Source: Petunia secreta (taxonomy: Eukaryota; Streptophyta; Magnoliopsida; Solanales; Solanaceae). Taken from it: a stretch of DNA of 64,000 nt. Numbering within the stretch: position 1 is the stretch's first letter; every line of letters starts with the position of its first letter. Location of the stretch: contig JARKIP010000048.1 of assembly GCA_029990175.1 (NCBI GenBank), forward strand, positions 26,870,001 through 26,934,000, read 5' to 3'. The notes under the pieces are model-generated. The model was not told where the DNA came from. It ran no database searches and saw only the letters and a list, made by a program, of their open reading frames with translations. Made by a program: the position numbers and the translations under genes. This document shows positions 1 to 12,688 of the stretch, piece after piece.

Positions 1-67
1 ATCTCGCCTGAGCACCAATTTCAGGAGTGACAATGTCAACTTTCAAGTCAGAAGCAGCATTCATAAG

Positions 68-1205
68 GGAGCAGTTTTATTTAAGAAGTCGAGGCACCCA
101 CCTGAAGAATGAGGGAGTAGTTGTAAAGAAGTCGAGGCACCCACCTGAAGAATGAGGGAGTAGTTGTAAAGAAGTCGAGGCACCCACCTGAAGAATGAGG
201 GAGTAGTTGTAAAGAAGTCGAGGCACCCACCTGAAGAATGAGGGAGTAGTTGTTAAGAAGTCGAGGCACCCACCTGAAGAATGAGGGAGTAGTTTATTTA
301 AGATGTCGAGGCACCCACCTGAAGAATGAGGGAGTAGTTGTAAAGAAGTCGAGGCACCCACCTGAAGAATGAGGGAGTAGTTGTAAAGAAGTCGAGGCAC
401 CCACCTGAAGAATGAGAGAGTAGTTGTTAAGAAGTCGAGACACCCACCTGAAGAATGAGGGAGTAGTTGTTAAGAAGTCGAGGCACCCACCTGAAGAATG
501 AGGGAGTAGTTTATTTAAGATGTCGAGGCACCCACCTGAAGAATGAGGGAGTAGTTGTAAAGAAGTCGAGGCACCTACCTGAAGAATGAGGGAGTAGTTG
601 TAAAGAAGTCGAGGCACCCACCTGAAGAATGAGAGAGTAGTTGTTAAGAAGTCGAGACACCCACCTGAAGAATGAGGGAGTAGTTTATTTAAGATGTCGA
701 GGCACCCACCTGAAGAATGAGGGAGTAGTTGTAAAGAAGTCGAGGCACCCACCTGAAGAATGAGGGAGTAGTCGTAAAGAAGTCGAGGCACCCACCTGAA
801 GAATGAGGGAGTAGTTGTAAAGAAGTCGAGGCACCCACCTGAAGAATGAGGGAGTAGTGGTAAAGAAGTCGAGGCACCCACCTGAAGAATGAGAGAGCAG
901 TTTATTTAAGAAGTCGAGGCACCCACCTGAAGAATGAGGGAGTAGTGGTAAAGAAGTCGAGGCACCCACCTGAAGAATGAGGGAGTAGTGGTAAAAAAGT
1001 CGAGGCACCCACCTGAAGAATGAGGGAGCAGTTTATTTTAAGAAGTCTAGGCACCCACCTGAAGAATGAGGGAATAGTTTCTTTAAGATGTCGAGGCACC
1101 CACATGAAAAACGAGGAATACATTTCAAGAAGTCAAGGCACCCACCAGAAGAACGAGGGAATACAACTTTCAAGTCAAGGCGCGCACCTGAAGAACAAGG
1201 GAATC
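68..1205 (+). repeat. 43-bp tandem array in Ogre/Tat 3' UTR
   Basis: About 25 units with a 43-bp period, each carrying a GAAGTCGAGGCACCCACCTG-like core followed by an AAGAATGAGGGAGTAG-like block. Unit starts at 85, 128, 171, 214 and 257 give exact 43-bp steps, with occasional 45-bp units that read TTTATTTAAGATG. Core units are nearly identical, while units at 1080-1205 are clearly diverged, as expected for unequal exchange. The 45-bp variant recurs at about 302, 519 and 693, giving a four- to five-unit higher-order pattern. Hypervariable tandem repeats in the 3' UTR are known for Ogre/Tat Ty3/gypsy elements, and the position just upstream of a polypurine tract and LTR fits that. Long open frames here on both strands are repeat artefacts. 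Confidence 0.9.
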
Positions 1206-1807
1206 CATTTAAGTGAAATGAGGAAGACCCACCTGAATCATGATCAGTGGGTTACTTTCCTCAAGAGCAAGACCCACTTGAACCAAAAGTGTTGGTCTTA
1301 TTTTCAACAAAGGTAAGGAGAGCAAGAATCAAGAGGCTCCACTCGGAAGGCATGAAGACTTAGCATAGGAATTGCAATTTTATATTCCCAATGTCGTAGT
1401 TTCATTTTCTTTGTAAAGCAAGGGACCATCAGCCAGCAACCAGTAACAAGCAACAAGCGACCAGCGGCAACAACTCTAGTATGTCTTGTGTCAGTCCTAG
1501 TGAGGGTAGAAGCATCTAGAATCAGTCGTAGTGAGTCTAGGTGTTTAGTATCAGTCTAGTTTAGTCTAGAAGAGTCTAGTGTCTGTTTGAATGCGGTAGT
1601 CCCAGCTACCGCACGTGAGGAACTACACTGATCTGATTCCTTAGTCCGGGGATATGTAGGTAGCCTTGTTTTTTGTTAGAACCGAAAGGTCAAGGTACGG
1701 TCACAATTTTGCAAGAATGCCCTCGGCTAGAACCGAAACACCAAAATTAGTTGTCGATTACGTCTTTGTCCAAAAACTCTTCGTGTTCTCGGACAAAGAG
1801 GGGCAGC
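1206..1807 (+). other. Ogre/Tat-like 3' UTR with polypurine tract
   Basis: Non-coding stretch between the 43-bp array and the LTR. It ends in a purine-rich run GGACAAAGAGGGGCAGC at 1791-1807, immediately before TGTAATCACC. That is the expected geometry of a polypurine tract next to a 3' LTR. No open frame of note. The gag-pol part of the element lies upstream of the window. Confidence 0.65.
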
Positions 1808-1936
1808 TGTAATCACCTGATTTTGGCACCTAAAACACCAAATGGCGTAAGATAGTAGTGCTAATTTTCCTTATCTTTTTATATGTATCATAGCTAATTC
1901 TAGTCATTTAATTAGGGGGAAATACTAGAAAATTAT

Positions 1937-1938
<2 letters not shown>

Positions 1939-2004
<66 letters not shown>
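1939..2004. repeat. (TA)n microsatellite
   Basis: About 33 uninterrupted TA dinucleotides near the left end of the Ogre-like LTR. Confidence 0.97.
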
Positions 2005-2005
<1 letters not shown>

Positions 2006-4278
2006 GCATTATATTATTTTGTTATTTGTCTAACTGTATCTTTACATTTTTTGACTGTGACAATCTAGCATGCGAGTAGTTTTAAGTGTTGTTAATTAGT
2101 TTACTTGTAAATTGCGTGTGCGTTAGTTAATGTGTGACCTGCAATTAGAGCTATTTGTGAAACCCAAAGAAGAGCTAATGAAGCCCAACATCTCAGCCCA
2201 CCCCATTTGACCCGTTTAATCTCAGCCGTTCATTTGCTTTGATCCGACGGACCCAAACGCCCATCACTATCACATTTAAATAATTTTCCACTCCCATTTT
2301 TTTCCCTCACTACATCAGTTAACCTAAAAGACCTAGCCGGCCGAAGTCCCTTTTCCACAACATATCGCCGCTGCCGGCGGCTCCGCCTGATTCCGGCCGT
2401 AATTTTCGTTAAAAATACATCTCCCGACACGGCTTGAACCCCTCTGTCCCGATCTGGTCTTGGTTTCCATAAAATATCAAGGGATTCTCGTGAATCATAT
2501 TTTTAAGCCGCGGTTGATGTTTCTCCGGTGAGCCTTCTTCATTTTTGTTGATTTTTCATGAATGTGCTTTGCTTCTTCCTTCTCTTTCCGTTCTTTTCTT
2601 TTTCTAGATGAAACGACCCCAAATGGGATCGTTTCACTTAGAAGAAGAAAGTGACGGATCTGTGGGGGTCTAAATAGGGTCGGGTTGTTCGTTTGGGGTT
2701 AAGACAACGGGTATGGGACTGATTGATGTTGTTTCTTGATTCTTGTTGTCTGTTATGGTGTATGCGCTGTGGTGATGGTTTTTTCGGGCAGCGTTGGTGG
2801 TGATTCAAATGAAGCTGATGGGGCTGTATTTGATTGTCCGTTGGCGTCGTAGTAACAGATTTGGTGTCGTTTGTGTTGGTCGCGATAGTGACTCATTGAG
2901 GCAGCGGGGGTGGGACTGTATTGACGATGGTTCTTGATCATGGTGCTAGGAGGGCGTAGGGACAGTGAAACAATACCTTGCAACAACGATGATATTAAAT
3001 CGTGGGAGGTGTCGATTCAGTTTGCCATAGTGGCTCGGCTGCTGCATTTTTCTTTTGACATGGAGATGATGATTGGAGTTCGGAGATGTCGATGGTGAGG
3101 AGGCTGTGCGATGTTTTTCTAATGGCGAGAAGCTTTGGCAATGATGATTGACTCGAGGCAGTAACAAGAGCGGCGGATTGATGTTGCTTTCATGTTGAAA
3201 TACAGTTGTGAGTTTAGCTCACTGATGGTTATTTTGTTTGGCTTTGTCTGGTAACGTCGCGACTGCATTTTTTCAATGGCGAGGCAGCTTCGTAGCTACT
3301 GTACTGGGCAGCGGCAAGGTAGTAAGCGTCGTTTTTCTCCTTGTTTTGCTTCACTTTGTTAATTAGCTCGTAGTTAGGAAGATTTTGTTCTGATAAAGCT
3401 TTGGCGTTACTGTGTTTTGTTCTGGATAAGTATAGCTCATTTATTTTTAAAAAAATCCTTTCCAATATAGCAGTAGTGAATATATTTGCTTGTTTCGAAC
3501 GTGAATCTCATTGTTAGTTTAGTATCAGAATGGAATGGATCTGTCTTTGTAGTTTTGTTCATTTAAGTGAATTTATGGTTTAACTTTAACATGCCCTGGT
3601 GGTTGAATCTCGGTTTGTAAGCTTGTGGGGATTCATTTTTGTTTGCTAAGGCATCAGGTCTATATGTCCTCATTGTCCATGGTTTGAATTTCTCTATTGG
3701 TATGAATCTGTCAATTTTTTTTTGTCTAGTTAAGCGGGAGTTTAGTTCAACTCTGTGGGTGCTGTTCTTGCTGGAATCCTGATAGTTAGTTAGGTAATTT
3801 AGCTATTAGTTTGTGATCTAGCATGGAGGTTTGGAGGTGATAAACTACCTGCCTTGTCCTGGTGTGTTTATGTCAAGTTTTAAGTCATAATAGGGTCACT
3901 TTGCTTAGCTTGAGGTCTGATTGTTAAGTGGTGGATCTGGTGGGTTGGATAGTTAATTCAAGAAGTTTGGGGGGGTTTGGATTTCAAGTCCAAGACCTTG
4001 GAAGTAGAAATCTGAAATAGGCAGGTGAGTGTATTTGATTTTGAAGTCCATCCAAGTTTGAATTCTAAGGGAATCAGCCTCATTAATGAGGCAGATATTG
4101 TGTATAGCTGAGAAGGGTAAGAAAGCTTGGCAAAGGCAGCTCCTTCTCTGCCATCTTTCCCTATTGAGTAAGGCTCTAAACAGGGCATTTATTTGCCATA
4201 GCATGCCTGTTGAAAAGTATTTCTCCTTGGGGTTTGACCCCAGCTGTCCAGCAGCTCTTGTCTGGCCCTCTCCTCCCT

Positions 4279-4286
4279 TATAAAAG
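4279..4286 (+). promoter_or_regulatory. LTR TATA box
   Basis: TATAAAAG lies inside the 4.2-kb LTR, preceded by a C/T-rich stretch and followed 25-35 bp later by a plausible start region near 4310-4320. This would be the U3 promoter of the Ogre-like element. It is inferred from the motif and its position only. Confidence 0.5.
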
Positions 4287-6039
4287 AGAGCATTTACTCT
4301 CTCATTGGAGGCAGGGAAAAACATTGAATGCTCACATTTTACTCCTCAACTACTTTCAAAAAAACAGATCTGAAAGTAAAAAGAAATAGCAAGAAAATAC
4401 TTGAAAAAAAAGGGAATAGCAAGGAAGGGTTTGGGTTTAGGCTATTATTTCAAAAGGGTGTTTGCTTGTGGCTGTTGTTGCTGTTTGTCTTTGCTTTGGG
4501 CTGTTGGAGTGGGCTTGGCTCTCCTTGGTTAAAGTTTATCTACACTAGGTAAACTTTCATCTTATAGTTTATTTTATGAGAAAATTAGCCATATTTGAAG
4601 TTATGTTTATGAATGCTAAGATTATGTTGAATGTTCATTGATTAGCTGTTGGTGTATCATTTACAAACTGAAATTTTGCGCAAATGACACCGTTATACCA
4701 TTCTGGTACATATCTAAAATTTGAGCAAATTGTGACTGTTTATGCAAATTTCTTTGAAGCAGCCTTACTTGCAATTTCTTTCATAAGATAGGCACAAATA
4801 AGATATGAGTCAGTATGTATAACCATTTTCTACGATGAAAATAAAAGGGTAAAATTAGACAAAGTTGGATTTACAAATGTTGACAAATATGGCCAGATCT
4901 GGATTGATTAGATAAATAGAACATCTGTGCAAACACAATAAACAGTAGCCCGAAACAGTAAGTGGGTTAAATAGAGTCTCTATATGGCTAAATTTCGAAG
5001 TGAGTAGGCGAAAGGACATAAGCGCAAACCTGTGACAAATTGAGGCGTGAATTGGTAAAGTAAAATGGGCCTAAATATTTTGTAAACCTAGCCTTTTTTT
5101 ATTTCAGCCATTATATTTAAGGCTATAATAAACCAAGTGAACAAATTTGCTAATATGCCTCAATTCATTGCAACCTTTAAATTTAAGACCCCAATAGTAT
5201 TTAAATGTAAATTTAGTAATCGTTTTCAAGTTAAGATATACTCATAAGCAAATAAGCTATAGGACGTTAGTACCTCATCAAATAAAATTGATTCAAGTGT
5301 AATTTATTCAAATCGGAAGATCTCGAACGGGTGAAGTGTCTGCGCGACCATATCCGGTTTAAATAAATTACATTTGTAAATATTGAATCGAGCCGTATTT
5401 AAATAAAATATAAAATGTGTCGGGAGTAAATGCGACATGTATAATAAAAATCAAGCTGAATTATGAGTTTCGAGTTTGACCAAAAATAATACAATAATAA
5501 AGAATAAATTTGGAGACTCAAATCAAGGTTGATAAGGTTTCGAACGGGTGAAGTGCCTGCGCGAAAATATTCGGCCGAGTCACTGAAACAAAAAAATAAA
5601 AATAAATAAATAAATAAATTAAAATAAAATAATAATAAATCAAAGCGTAGCAAAGGGAAATAAATAAAGGCAGGTACAATAAATATTTCATATAGCCGGA
5701 ATGCGTCAATAAAAGCAACTGTGCTCGACACAGGACTCGAGGGTGCCTAACCCCTTCCCGAGAGTCAACCGAGATCCTTACCCGGAACTCTAACGCAGAC
5801 CACTAACGAGTCATAGGTGTTCCAAGGTACCCTTTGGGTGACTTGGCACACCTTAAACTTGTCAAGTGGCGACTCCGAATTTTAAATAAACAATTCGTAC
5901 CTTGAAACACCGTCACTTCCTTAAATGGAAACCCTAATTCGGGATAGCGCCAAATAATCATAAAAAAATCCCATAAGCGCTTTCCCAAACCCGAAACGCC
6001 CTCCCAAAAGCGGGCGCGCGGGAAAAAAGGGGTGTGACA

Positions 6040-6589
6040 AAAATTACTTATACTTTTCAGGGCTTCACACGATAAACAAGAACAGATTAAACTTGTATCG
6101 CCCATAGGTCACTTTATGCATACGTGGTATGAATCACGTATCACAGTATTGACTCCTTTCCCGTGGAGCGTGTGTCTTTCGCCAATTAAATATTGTGCGG
6201 ATGATAGTTCAGACAACCTATGTCCAACTTTGATTTCACAAATCTACTCATACATTTTATCCTTTAGAACTCACATCTGGCATTAAGACAGTCTGTCACA
6301 TTTAATCATAAATGATTAACCAAAAAAAATAAGCGACATTTTTATTATAAACTTCAACTTCAAGCTCTCTATTATTATCACCTCAGATAATAACATGTTT
6401 ATAACTGTCTCATCTCTATTAGTCACCTAGACAATAGAGGTGATTGCCTGTGTGAAAATGCCAATCTTTTTGTCTGTCCGACATACTTCAAATTTATGTA
6501 CTAAACATAAAAACATTTATGTATATGAATGAACAACATTGACTAATTTAGGCTGTAGGCTGTAACTACATTAACTCCAATAATGCAGT
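6040..6589. other. copia 3' flank, no clear gene
   Basis: AT-rich sequence just past the Ogre LTR. On the minus strand it lies downstream of the copia RNase H remnant, so it may hold decayed copia 3' UTR or LTR. I found no clear match here to the copia LTR at 10433-10940. Confidence 0.4.
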
Positions 6590-7690
6590 TTTAAGTGAAC
6601 ATGCTTGGGAAAAGTTAAGATATAAATACATCGATATCTATGCAAACCCAATGACCTCACATGTCATTCATAAGCATCAAATGCTATGGGTTTCACTATC
6701 GGATCTACTATTGTATAATACGCCGAGATGTATTTCATGTTCACTTTTCTATGTACAACTATGTCTCTAAGGAAATTATACTTATATCAATATGGTTTGT
6801 CTTCTAATGATACATGGGACTTTTTTGTAAGCTATTGAGACTTGACTATCACAGTTGATTGTCACTAATTCAATAGCATACTATCCAACACACCCAAATT
6901 TATCATAAAGACATTTAAGCCAAACAGCTCTGCACAGTTGCTGAAAATGCTAGAAATTCAACTTACTTTATAAATAAGGCTGATGATTGTTTCTTGCTAC
7001 ACAAACAATATACACATCGCTATTGTTTAGCAAAGGACATACTCAGATTTAGATTTTCTCTCATCTAAATCTCCTTCTCAATCATCGTAAGTATAGCCTT
7101 TGAATTGTAGATCATTTCCTTTACTTTACAAGGAAAATCACATGTGCCTTTAAGATACCGCAGTATCCTTTAACTGCTTTTCAGTATTCCTTTTCATATC
7201 ATATTCTTGTGGATTCATGAGGACACATCCTCCCACTAGAAACTTCACCTCTAGAAATAGGAGTATTAATGGGTTTGCACTATTGCATATTAAATCGTTC
7301 AAGAAAATTTCTTAATATAAGATTTTTTCTGAAAGAGACAACAATCTCTTCGAACGATCTCTTGAAATCTAAACTTCAAGGATTTACCCATATTTTTTTG
7401 ATACTACATTAAGACTTTAGCATATTTTGAGAACCTTTTTTTTCTCAATGATGCTATGACCCATTAGTAGATCAACCAATTCCAACTCTTGGTTTGGTTT
7501 CACTAACTCCATTTCATGTTCCATTGTTCTAGATACTTATCCTTAGCAGGGTATTTAAGAGCCTCATTTATCTTTCGTTGCTCTTGTTCACCTTGTGGAG
7601 TAACTATATATGCTTCCCCTTCGATCTCAAATCGACAATAGGGAATATGTAGACGACTCATTTGTCGAGGTTGAGATTGATAAATTGATT
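6590..7690 (-). pseudogene. Ty1/copia reverse transcriptase and RNase H remnant
   Basis: Read on the minus strand in shifting frames. The 5' part (about 7690-7440) resembles the start of a copia RT: a peptide like EALKYPAKDKYLE, then a frameshift, then LELVDL. The 3' part (about 7180-6600) matches copia RNase H: RYLKGTCDF, a GDLDERKSTSGYV-like stretch, SKKQSS, WLKCLYDKFGCV, then a KHIDIKYNFVRD-like motif and KYISAYYTIVDPIVKP-like text. There are many stops and frameshifts and the central RT with YVDD is not recognisable, so it is dead. It belongs to the same decayed element as the LTR at 10433-10940. Confidence 0.75.
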
Positions 7691-10418
7691 TATCAATTGA
7701 TAGTTACTCCCACAGGGACCAAAAATTAAATGGATTCTCTTTTGGACAACGTATCGGTGTTAATTGGAATATATCCATTATCACCAAATATGACTACCAC
7801 TTGAATCCATTTAACGTTAATAGCGGAAGCAATCTGGTCCACAGTTTCATAAAAAAATAAGTCTTGGCTTATCTCACCCTACTTAAGAAAAAATATTAGC
7901 TAATAAATATGTTACATTATGTAATCCAAATTCAGTTACAGTGCCACTATCTTGTTCACATATGAACAAATAAACGTTGAACTGAAATAGTATCACAAAA
8001 AGATACATATCCTTCCCCTTGGAACTAGTTTTCCATGTGGGAAAAAGTTTATGTACAAATAGCAGCACAAACCCAATAAAAAGAAATTGAATTTTCATCT
8101 TATCCATAACATATATAGAATATAAGTAACTGGCTTAGAACAATTTCATAATTTGGATCACATGTGTCATAATGTACCAGCTACAATGAAATATTAATGC
8201 CATTTTCACGAGACATTATAGACATATCTACAGTCTCAAGAGCCTCTTGCTCTTTTTAGGACATACTGAATTTTATTGTCACTGTTAACACTTTTGTTAA
8301 GCTCAGTACAATATTCTAGTAGCAGTTGACATATTGATATAAACTAGTATAAACTTATTGAGACAACGATGTATTTTTTTTTAAAGCCTAAAATTCATAT
8401 ACATACTATTCCTTAGAATAATTTAACTATATTAAAATTTATTTCACATTGGATTTGGAATCGAAAGTTCACTATGTTCCCAATCATCATCCGCTTTCTA
8501 ATATGTTATAAATCTAACATAATTAATTATTAAAAGAATACTCATCTTGAATTACTTAAAATCAAGACCTACTAAATAAACATGAATTCTATAACATATA
8601 TAGAAATATTTAGCAAGAATACTAACATACATTCGTAAAAGTACACACACATATATGAAATTATTGCCGCACAAGCAACTTTAACACTTGCCCAAAATAA
8701 ACAGTTGGTTTATTCCATAAAACACACTTGTCAATAAAAGGCCAAAGTCTCAATCTCATTCTTAACTCATTAATAAATCTCTAACAATGTGGCAGCCACT
8801 TAGGCATGCCATGGACATTGAACTTGGGCTCGTTTTGAGTTATTTATAAAACTCTATGTCCAGTACTTTTTTTTGTTAGAAACAAAAGTTTTACCCCAAT
8901 CTAGTTCGTCTATTGACTTTAATCTAATGAAACAATACCACTTTCCATTGTCCTTCTACAACTTAGACGAAAGAATTGAAGAGAAAGTAACAGGTTATAT
9001 CCACTTTTGTTTCACAGAGACACATAAGAACATAACCACTAACATCTTCAAGAAATGAGTTGAGGGAAAAGTCAAAAAATATCGCCAGAGATTTGGAAAT
9101 AGCAAAATGCCATCAATCTTTTGTATCACGAATTTTATTCCATCGAGTAAAATATAATTCATACTAAATCGAACCAATCACTTTGAATATTTGACTAACC
9201 TCCAATGCCACCAATGACATTGTTATGTGGCCTTCACCTCAATATTATTGTGATGACATTAGAGAATAAAAAGTACATTATTTTCTTTCGACGCCACCAA
9301 CCCACTACTAGTCATAAATAGTGTCCAGACCACAAATACGTTCCATGATATGAGAGTTTTCAACCCCAAAAGCACTCTATGGATCAAGAATTCCTTTATA
9401 CTGCAAAGCGCATATCTTTAGCAGTAATATAGTAAATTCAAGGACACATTCCTCTATTTAAAAGTGTCCATATTGGAAGTAAAATTTTTCTATAGTAATT
9501 GAATTAGACACTTATCTAGTAACTTAATCCGGGAATTTCTCAACACCCTCTTTCATCTCCATGGATTTCAAGCCTCCAATAACAAAAGTCTTTCGTATTA
9601 TACAAGTATGTTTACTGTGCATATATAAGTCACACAGACAATTGCACGATTCAATTGCACCTAGTCATAATTTTTCTAAAAGCATATAGAAAAATCAGTA
9701 CTATAGCAAAGATATACCTATTCTAAGATATATACACAGTTTGTATATGTTAAGAATTTGGTGTAGGCCAATTTTTTTTTACCAGAAACTTTGTTTGGCG
9801 TGCTTAATATTTCAAATATATAACTTTTATAACAAATACAAAATAATATATCTTCACAAAAATAATATACATCTATATGTATAAAAATTGTGGAAATTAA
9901 AAAAAACACATGAACCAACAACACGTTTCTGATTTATGTCCCAAAGTATTGGCCTAAAGATCACGTGGGCTTCAAAGAGATCAATTAATTGTGAACCCAA
10001 AGACAACTAAGGAATTATAGAATAGGTTCTCTTTAGGAAAAATCTGAGTCTACGCATAAACTAATCATAATACACCGTCTATATTCCTCTTCGCTTTCAG
10101 ATAATTATAGGAACCTGAAAACTTGAGAATCTCATCTTTCATTTAGATGCAACTCGTTACATCATGATGTGGATATATCATTATCTCGAAATCGACAAAG
10201 CAACAACGATGTCTAATTGATGAAAAAAATAAAGAACTGTTTCTTTGCTTTCAAACTTTGCCGAGACAACCAAGAACGAACATACAAACAAGAACCGATC
10301 ACAAACTCAGTGTTCATGCCAAACGGCCCAAAATAAAAAGGGACAAATTAAGAAGACTTCACTCACAACAGCAAGTAAAGCTATTCCATAAAAACTAGAC
10401 TAGGAAACAAATAACGCG
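7691..10418. other. AT-rich stretch, presumed decayed copia interior
   Basis: On the minus strand this lies between the copia primer-binding site (10419-10432) and the RT remnant, so it should hold gag, protease and integrase. I cannot recognise any of these domains. It is very AT-rich, with many stops in all frames and only short open frames. Later unrelated insertions or heavy decay are possible. Confidence 0.4.
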
Positions 10419-10432
10419 GGCTCTGTTACCCA
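10419..10432 (-). other. primer-binding site of the copia element
   Basis: On the minus strand this reads TGGGTAACAGAGCC, directly after the LTR end. It resembles TGGTATCAGAGC, the sequence complementary to initiator tRNA-Met used by most plant copia elements, with two differences. Confidence 0.5.
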
Positions 10433-10940
10433 TGAAGGATTATACACAATCCAAGAACATACAATTCGCCCAGGGTCTAACCGTATTTGTTTCACTAGTC
10501 GATGGTGCAATCACGTGTTATAGAAACACGAACTACACTATATAGTTCACAATCTAAGTCGTACCTGAGTTACAGACGAAGTTCCAATTCGTAGAACATC
10601 ACCAATATTCTTCTTAGGAATATACCACGTAGTTCTTCACATAGAAGAAGAGAGTTTTCTATTCCAACTATTTGGGAGAGAGGTAGCAGTTGTTTGTTGT
10701 CTAGAGGAGGCTGCTTTCATAGAAATGAAACCAGAAAAAACTTGGGAGTTCCAACAATTTAGGACTTCTTTTTATTAGTTATGAGGAGACACAACTCTTC
10801 ATACTATTTCCAATAGACATGTACTTTCTCTCTTTTCTTTTAATAAATATTCTAATAAATATATAACACATACATATTTATATATATTTAACATGGATTC
10901 GGGTTGACCCACATGAGTGCCCCGAATCTGATTTCCAACA
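10433..10940 (-). mobile_element. 5' LTR of decayed Ty1/copia element
   Basis: On the minus strand it begins TGTTGGAAATCAGATTCGGG and ends CCTTCA, directly followed by a primer-binding-site-like sequence. The length of 508 bp is normal for copia LTRs. The partner 3' LTR was not found near 6040-6500, so it is lost, heavily diverged or displaced by the Ogre insertion. Confidence 0.6.
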
Positions 10941-11043
10941 GTCGCAAAATATTTAAGAAGCACAAGATAAGACAACAATACATATTTAAGAATTTTAGAG
11001 GAAATTATTTGATAACTCTTATTAACTCAAGTATACATTATTA

Positions 11044-11270
11044 CTTTTTCTGTCTCATTTTATTTGTCATACTTTACTTATTAGTCAGTTTAAAAAATAT
11101 TGTTATATCAAATTTAAGATAATTTAAGTCTAACATCTTTATTTTACTTATTTACGATCATATAAATATCTCTGACTTATTTTAAACCATTAGTTTAAAA
11201 CGTTTTTTTTCGTGATTAGACGTTATGCCAAATCAAGATATGACTAATTAAGTGGGACAAACGGAGCAAT
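11044..11270. mobile_element. Stowaway-like MITE, diverged
   Basis: The 227-bp element is flanked by TA on both sides (11042-11043 and 11271-11272). The left end reads CTTTTTCTGTCTCATTTTAT and the right end reads GTGGGACAAACGGAGCAAT. Together they approximate the Stowaway terminal inverted repeat (CTCCCTCCGTCCC-type). The interior is AT-rich with no gene. Confidence 0.6.
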
Positions 11271-11272
11271 TA

Positions 11273-12686
11273 CTAATTTTTTATTTTTATGTGGGCAAAA
11301 ACTTAAATAGTCACTTATTTTGAGGTGGAGGGAATATATTTTTAGATCCTTGAAAATTTGGGTAGTTTGCATGGAAACAACATATATACCAATTTATGTT
11401 TTGCTTTGGAAATTTATGACAGGTATACTGTGAATATCTTTGTGAAAAACTACCAATATATTTTAGTCTCAATTTACTTATTGTGTATGACTCTAAATAC
11501 ACGTGTCTTATGCCTATTAGTGTTATACTAACTACTTGACTTTGAACAAAACTGTGTTGTACAAAATTAGATATGAGGACATGAATACATATCTACATTT
11601 ACATGATCTACGCCGTCCACGTGTCTCTGAGTTGGGACCAGCTGTTCGACATTTTGTGTTCTTCTCCATTATTTCCTGCAGCACCATTTTATACAAACTC
11701 ATCTCCGTTTTCTTATTGATCCAAATTTTTGCTAAAGTATCCTCATGTGCTTTCAATTAGCACTTTTCTCGTCCTTCTCTGTTTGCTTATTATTCTCTTG
11801 TATCTGCAAGATGGCTTTCTCCTGCCATTTCTCCTGTATCTTCGGTGATCTCTACGTTTCCACATTATTTTCTTGTTTTATTTCCTCTCAATACTGGTGT
11901 CTTTAATTCTTTCTTTATTTCTTATGTGATATATAAAATTACAGCAAATAGAAGAGGAAAAGAACTCACAGATTGAAACTAAAGAAATGGAGATATCGAT
12001 TCTTTTCTTCAGTGATATCAAATAGAGGAACTGATTTTAGTCTTTAAAGAGAGAGAAAGAGGGGTTATATATCTTTTAACTGATCTCTTTGGAATAGTAA
12101 AAGTTACGGGTTTAACTATAGGATATAGATTGGCGTTCCATAAAAAGAGTGGGATATTTTAATCATCTATTCAAATTGTACAAAGAGGTAAAGCATAGAA
12201 TAATTTCAACTACCTAAAATATTGTTGGAGTAGCTGGTTAAGCCTCAAGACAGGTAAGGTAATTGTAAAAAGGATATGGATTTTTCGGATATCACAAGAA
12301 TAGTACACCTCCACAACATGTATGTACAGTTTATGACTTGCATAGAATAAGTAAACTGCCGAAAATAACCCTGCCCAAGGTAAGCAGACAGCTCAAACTG
12401 TCTCTTCTAAAGTATTAGTAATATACAAAACTTACACACTGAACTCATATGGCAATACTCCCTCTTTCTTTCTCTTAGACACTTCTCACATACTGAAAAC
12501 ACCTCTCTATAGCATGCCACATTCTCTCCCTAAAGCATTACTGATTTCCTTCTTCTCTATTACTCTCCCTATCTGTTTTGCTGGCTACAAGCCATAGCAA
12601 AACTTGGTACTATATCATGTTAGTTCCTGCTTTAGCTTAGCGCCTATCTTTACTGTTGCTACACTATTTGTTTCGCTATACTAAGG
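11273..12686. other. no recognisable gene
   Basis: AT-rich intergenic sequence. Two overlapping 74-codon open frames near 11532-11760 on opposite strands have no recognisable domain and are probably chance. Confidence 0.5.
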
Positions 12687-12688
12687 TA

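Larger units (their letters stand above)
1808..6039 (+). mobile_element. 3' LTR of an Ogre/Tat-like Ty3/gypsy element
   Basis: Starts TGTAATCACC right after a polypurine tract and ends AAAAGGGGTGTGACA, giving TG...CA ends with short inverted termini. The length of 4,232 bp is long but usual for Ogre-type LTRs. The last 200 bp include a GTGGCGACTCC-like stretch and the GGGGTGTGACA terminus that resemble other Ogre LTR ends, including the one near 41808 in this window. No primer-binding site follows 6039, so this is a 3' LTR. It contains a TA microsatellite, a TATA box near 4279, and two copies of CGAACGGGTGAAGTG (about 5325 and 5540). Short open frames in it are not supported as genes. The 5' target duplication is outside the window. 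Confidence 0.7.

Noticed and set aside
77..1123. Long open frames (62-195 codons) with repeated LPHSSGGCLDF-type peptides on the minus strand
   Set aside because: They follow the 43-bp repeat; reading frame rotates with each unit and no start, splice or domain evidence exists. Non-coding satellite.
2230..3465. Several minus-strand frames inside the Ogre-like LTR
   Set aside because: Short, overlapping, no domain; typical chance frames in a long LTR.
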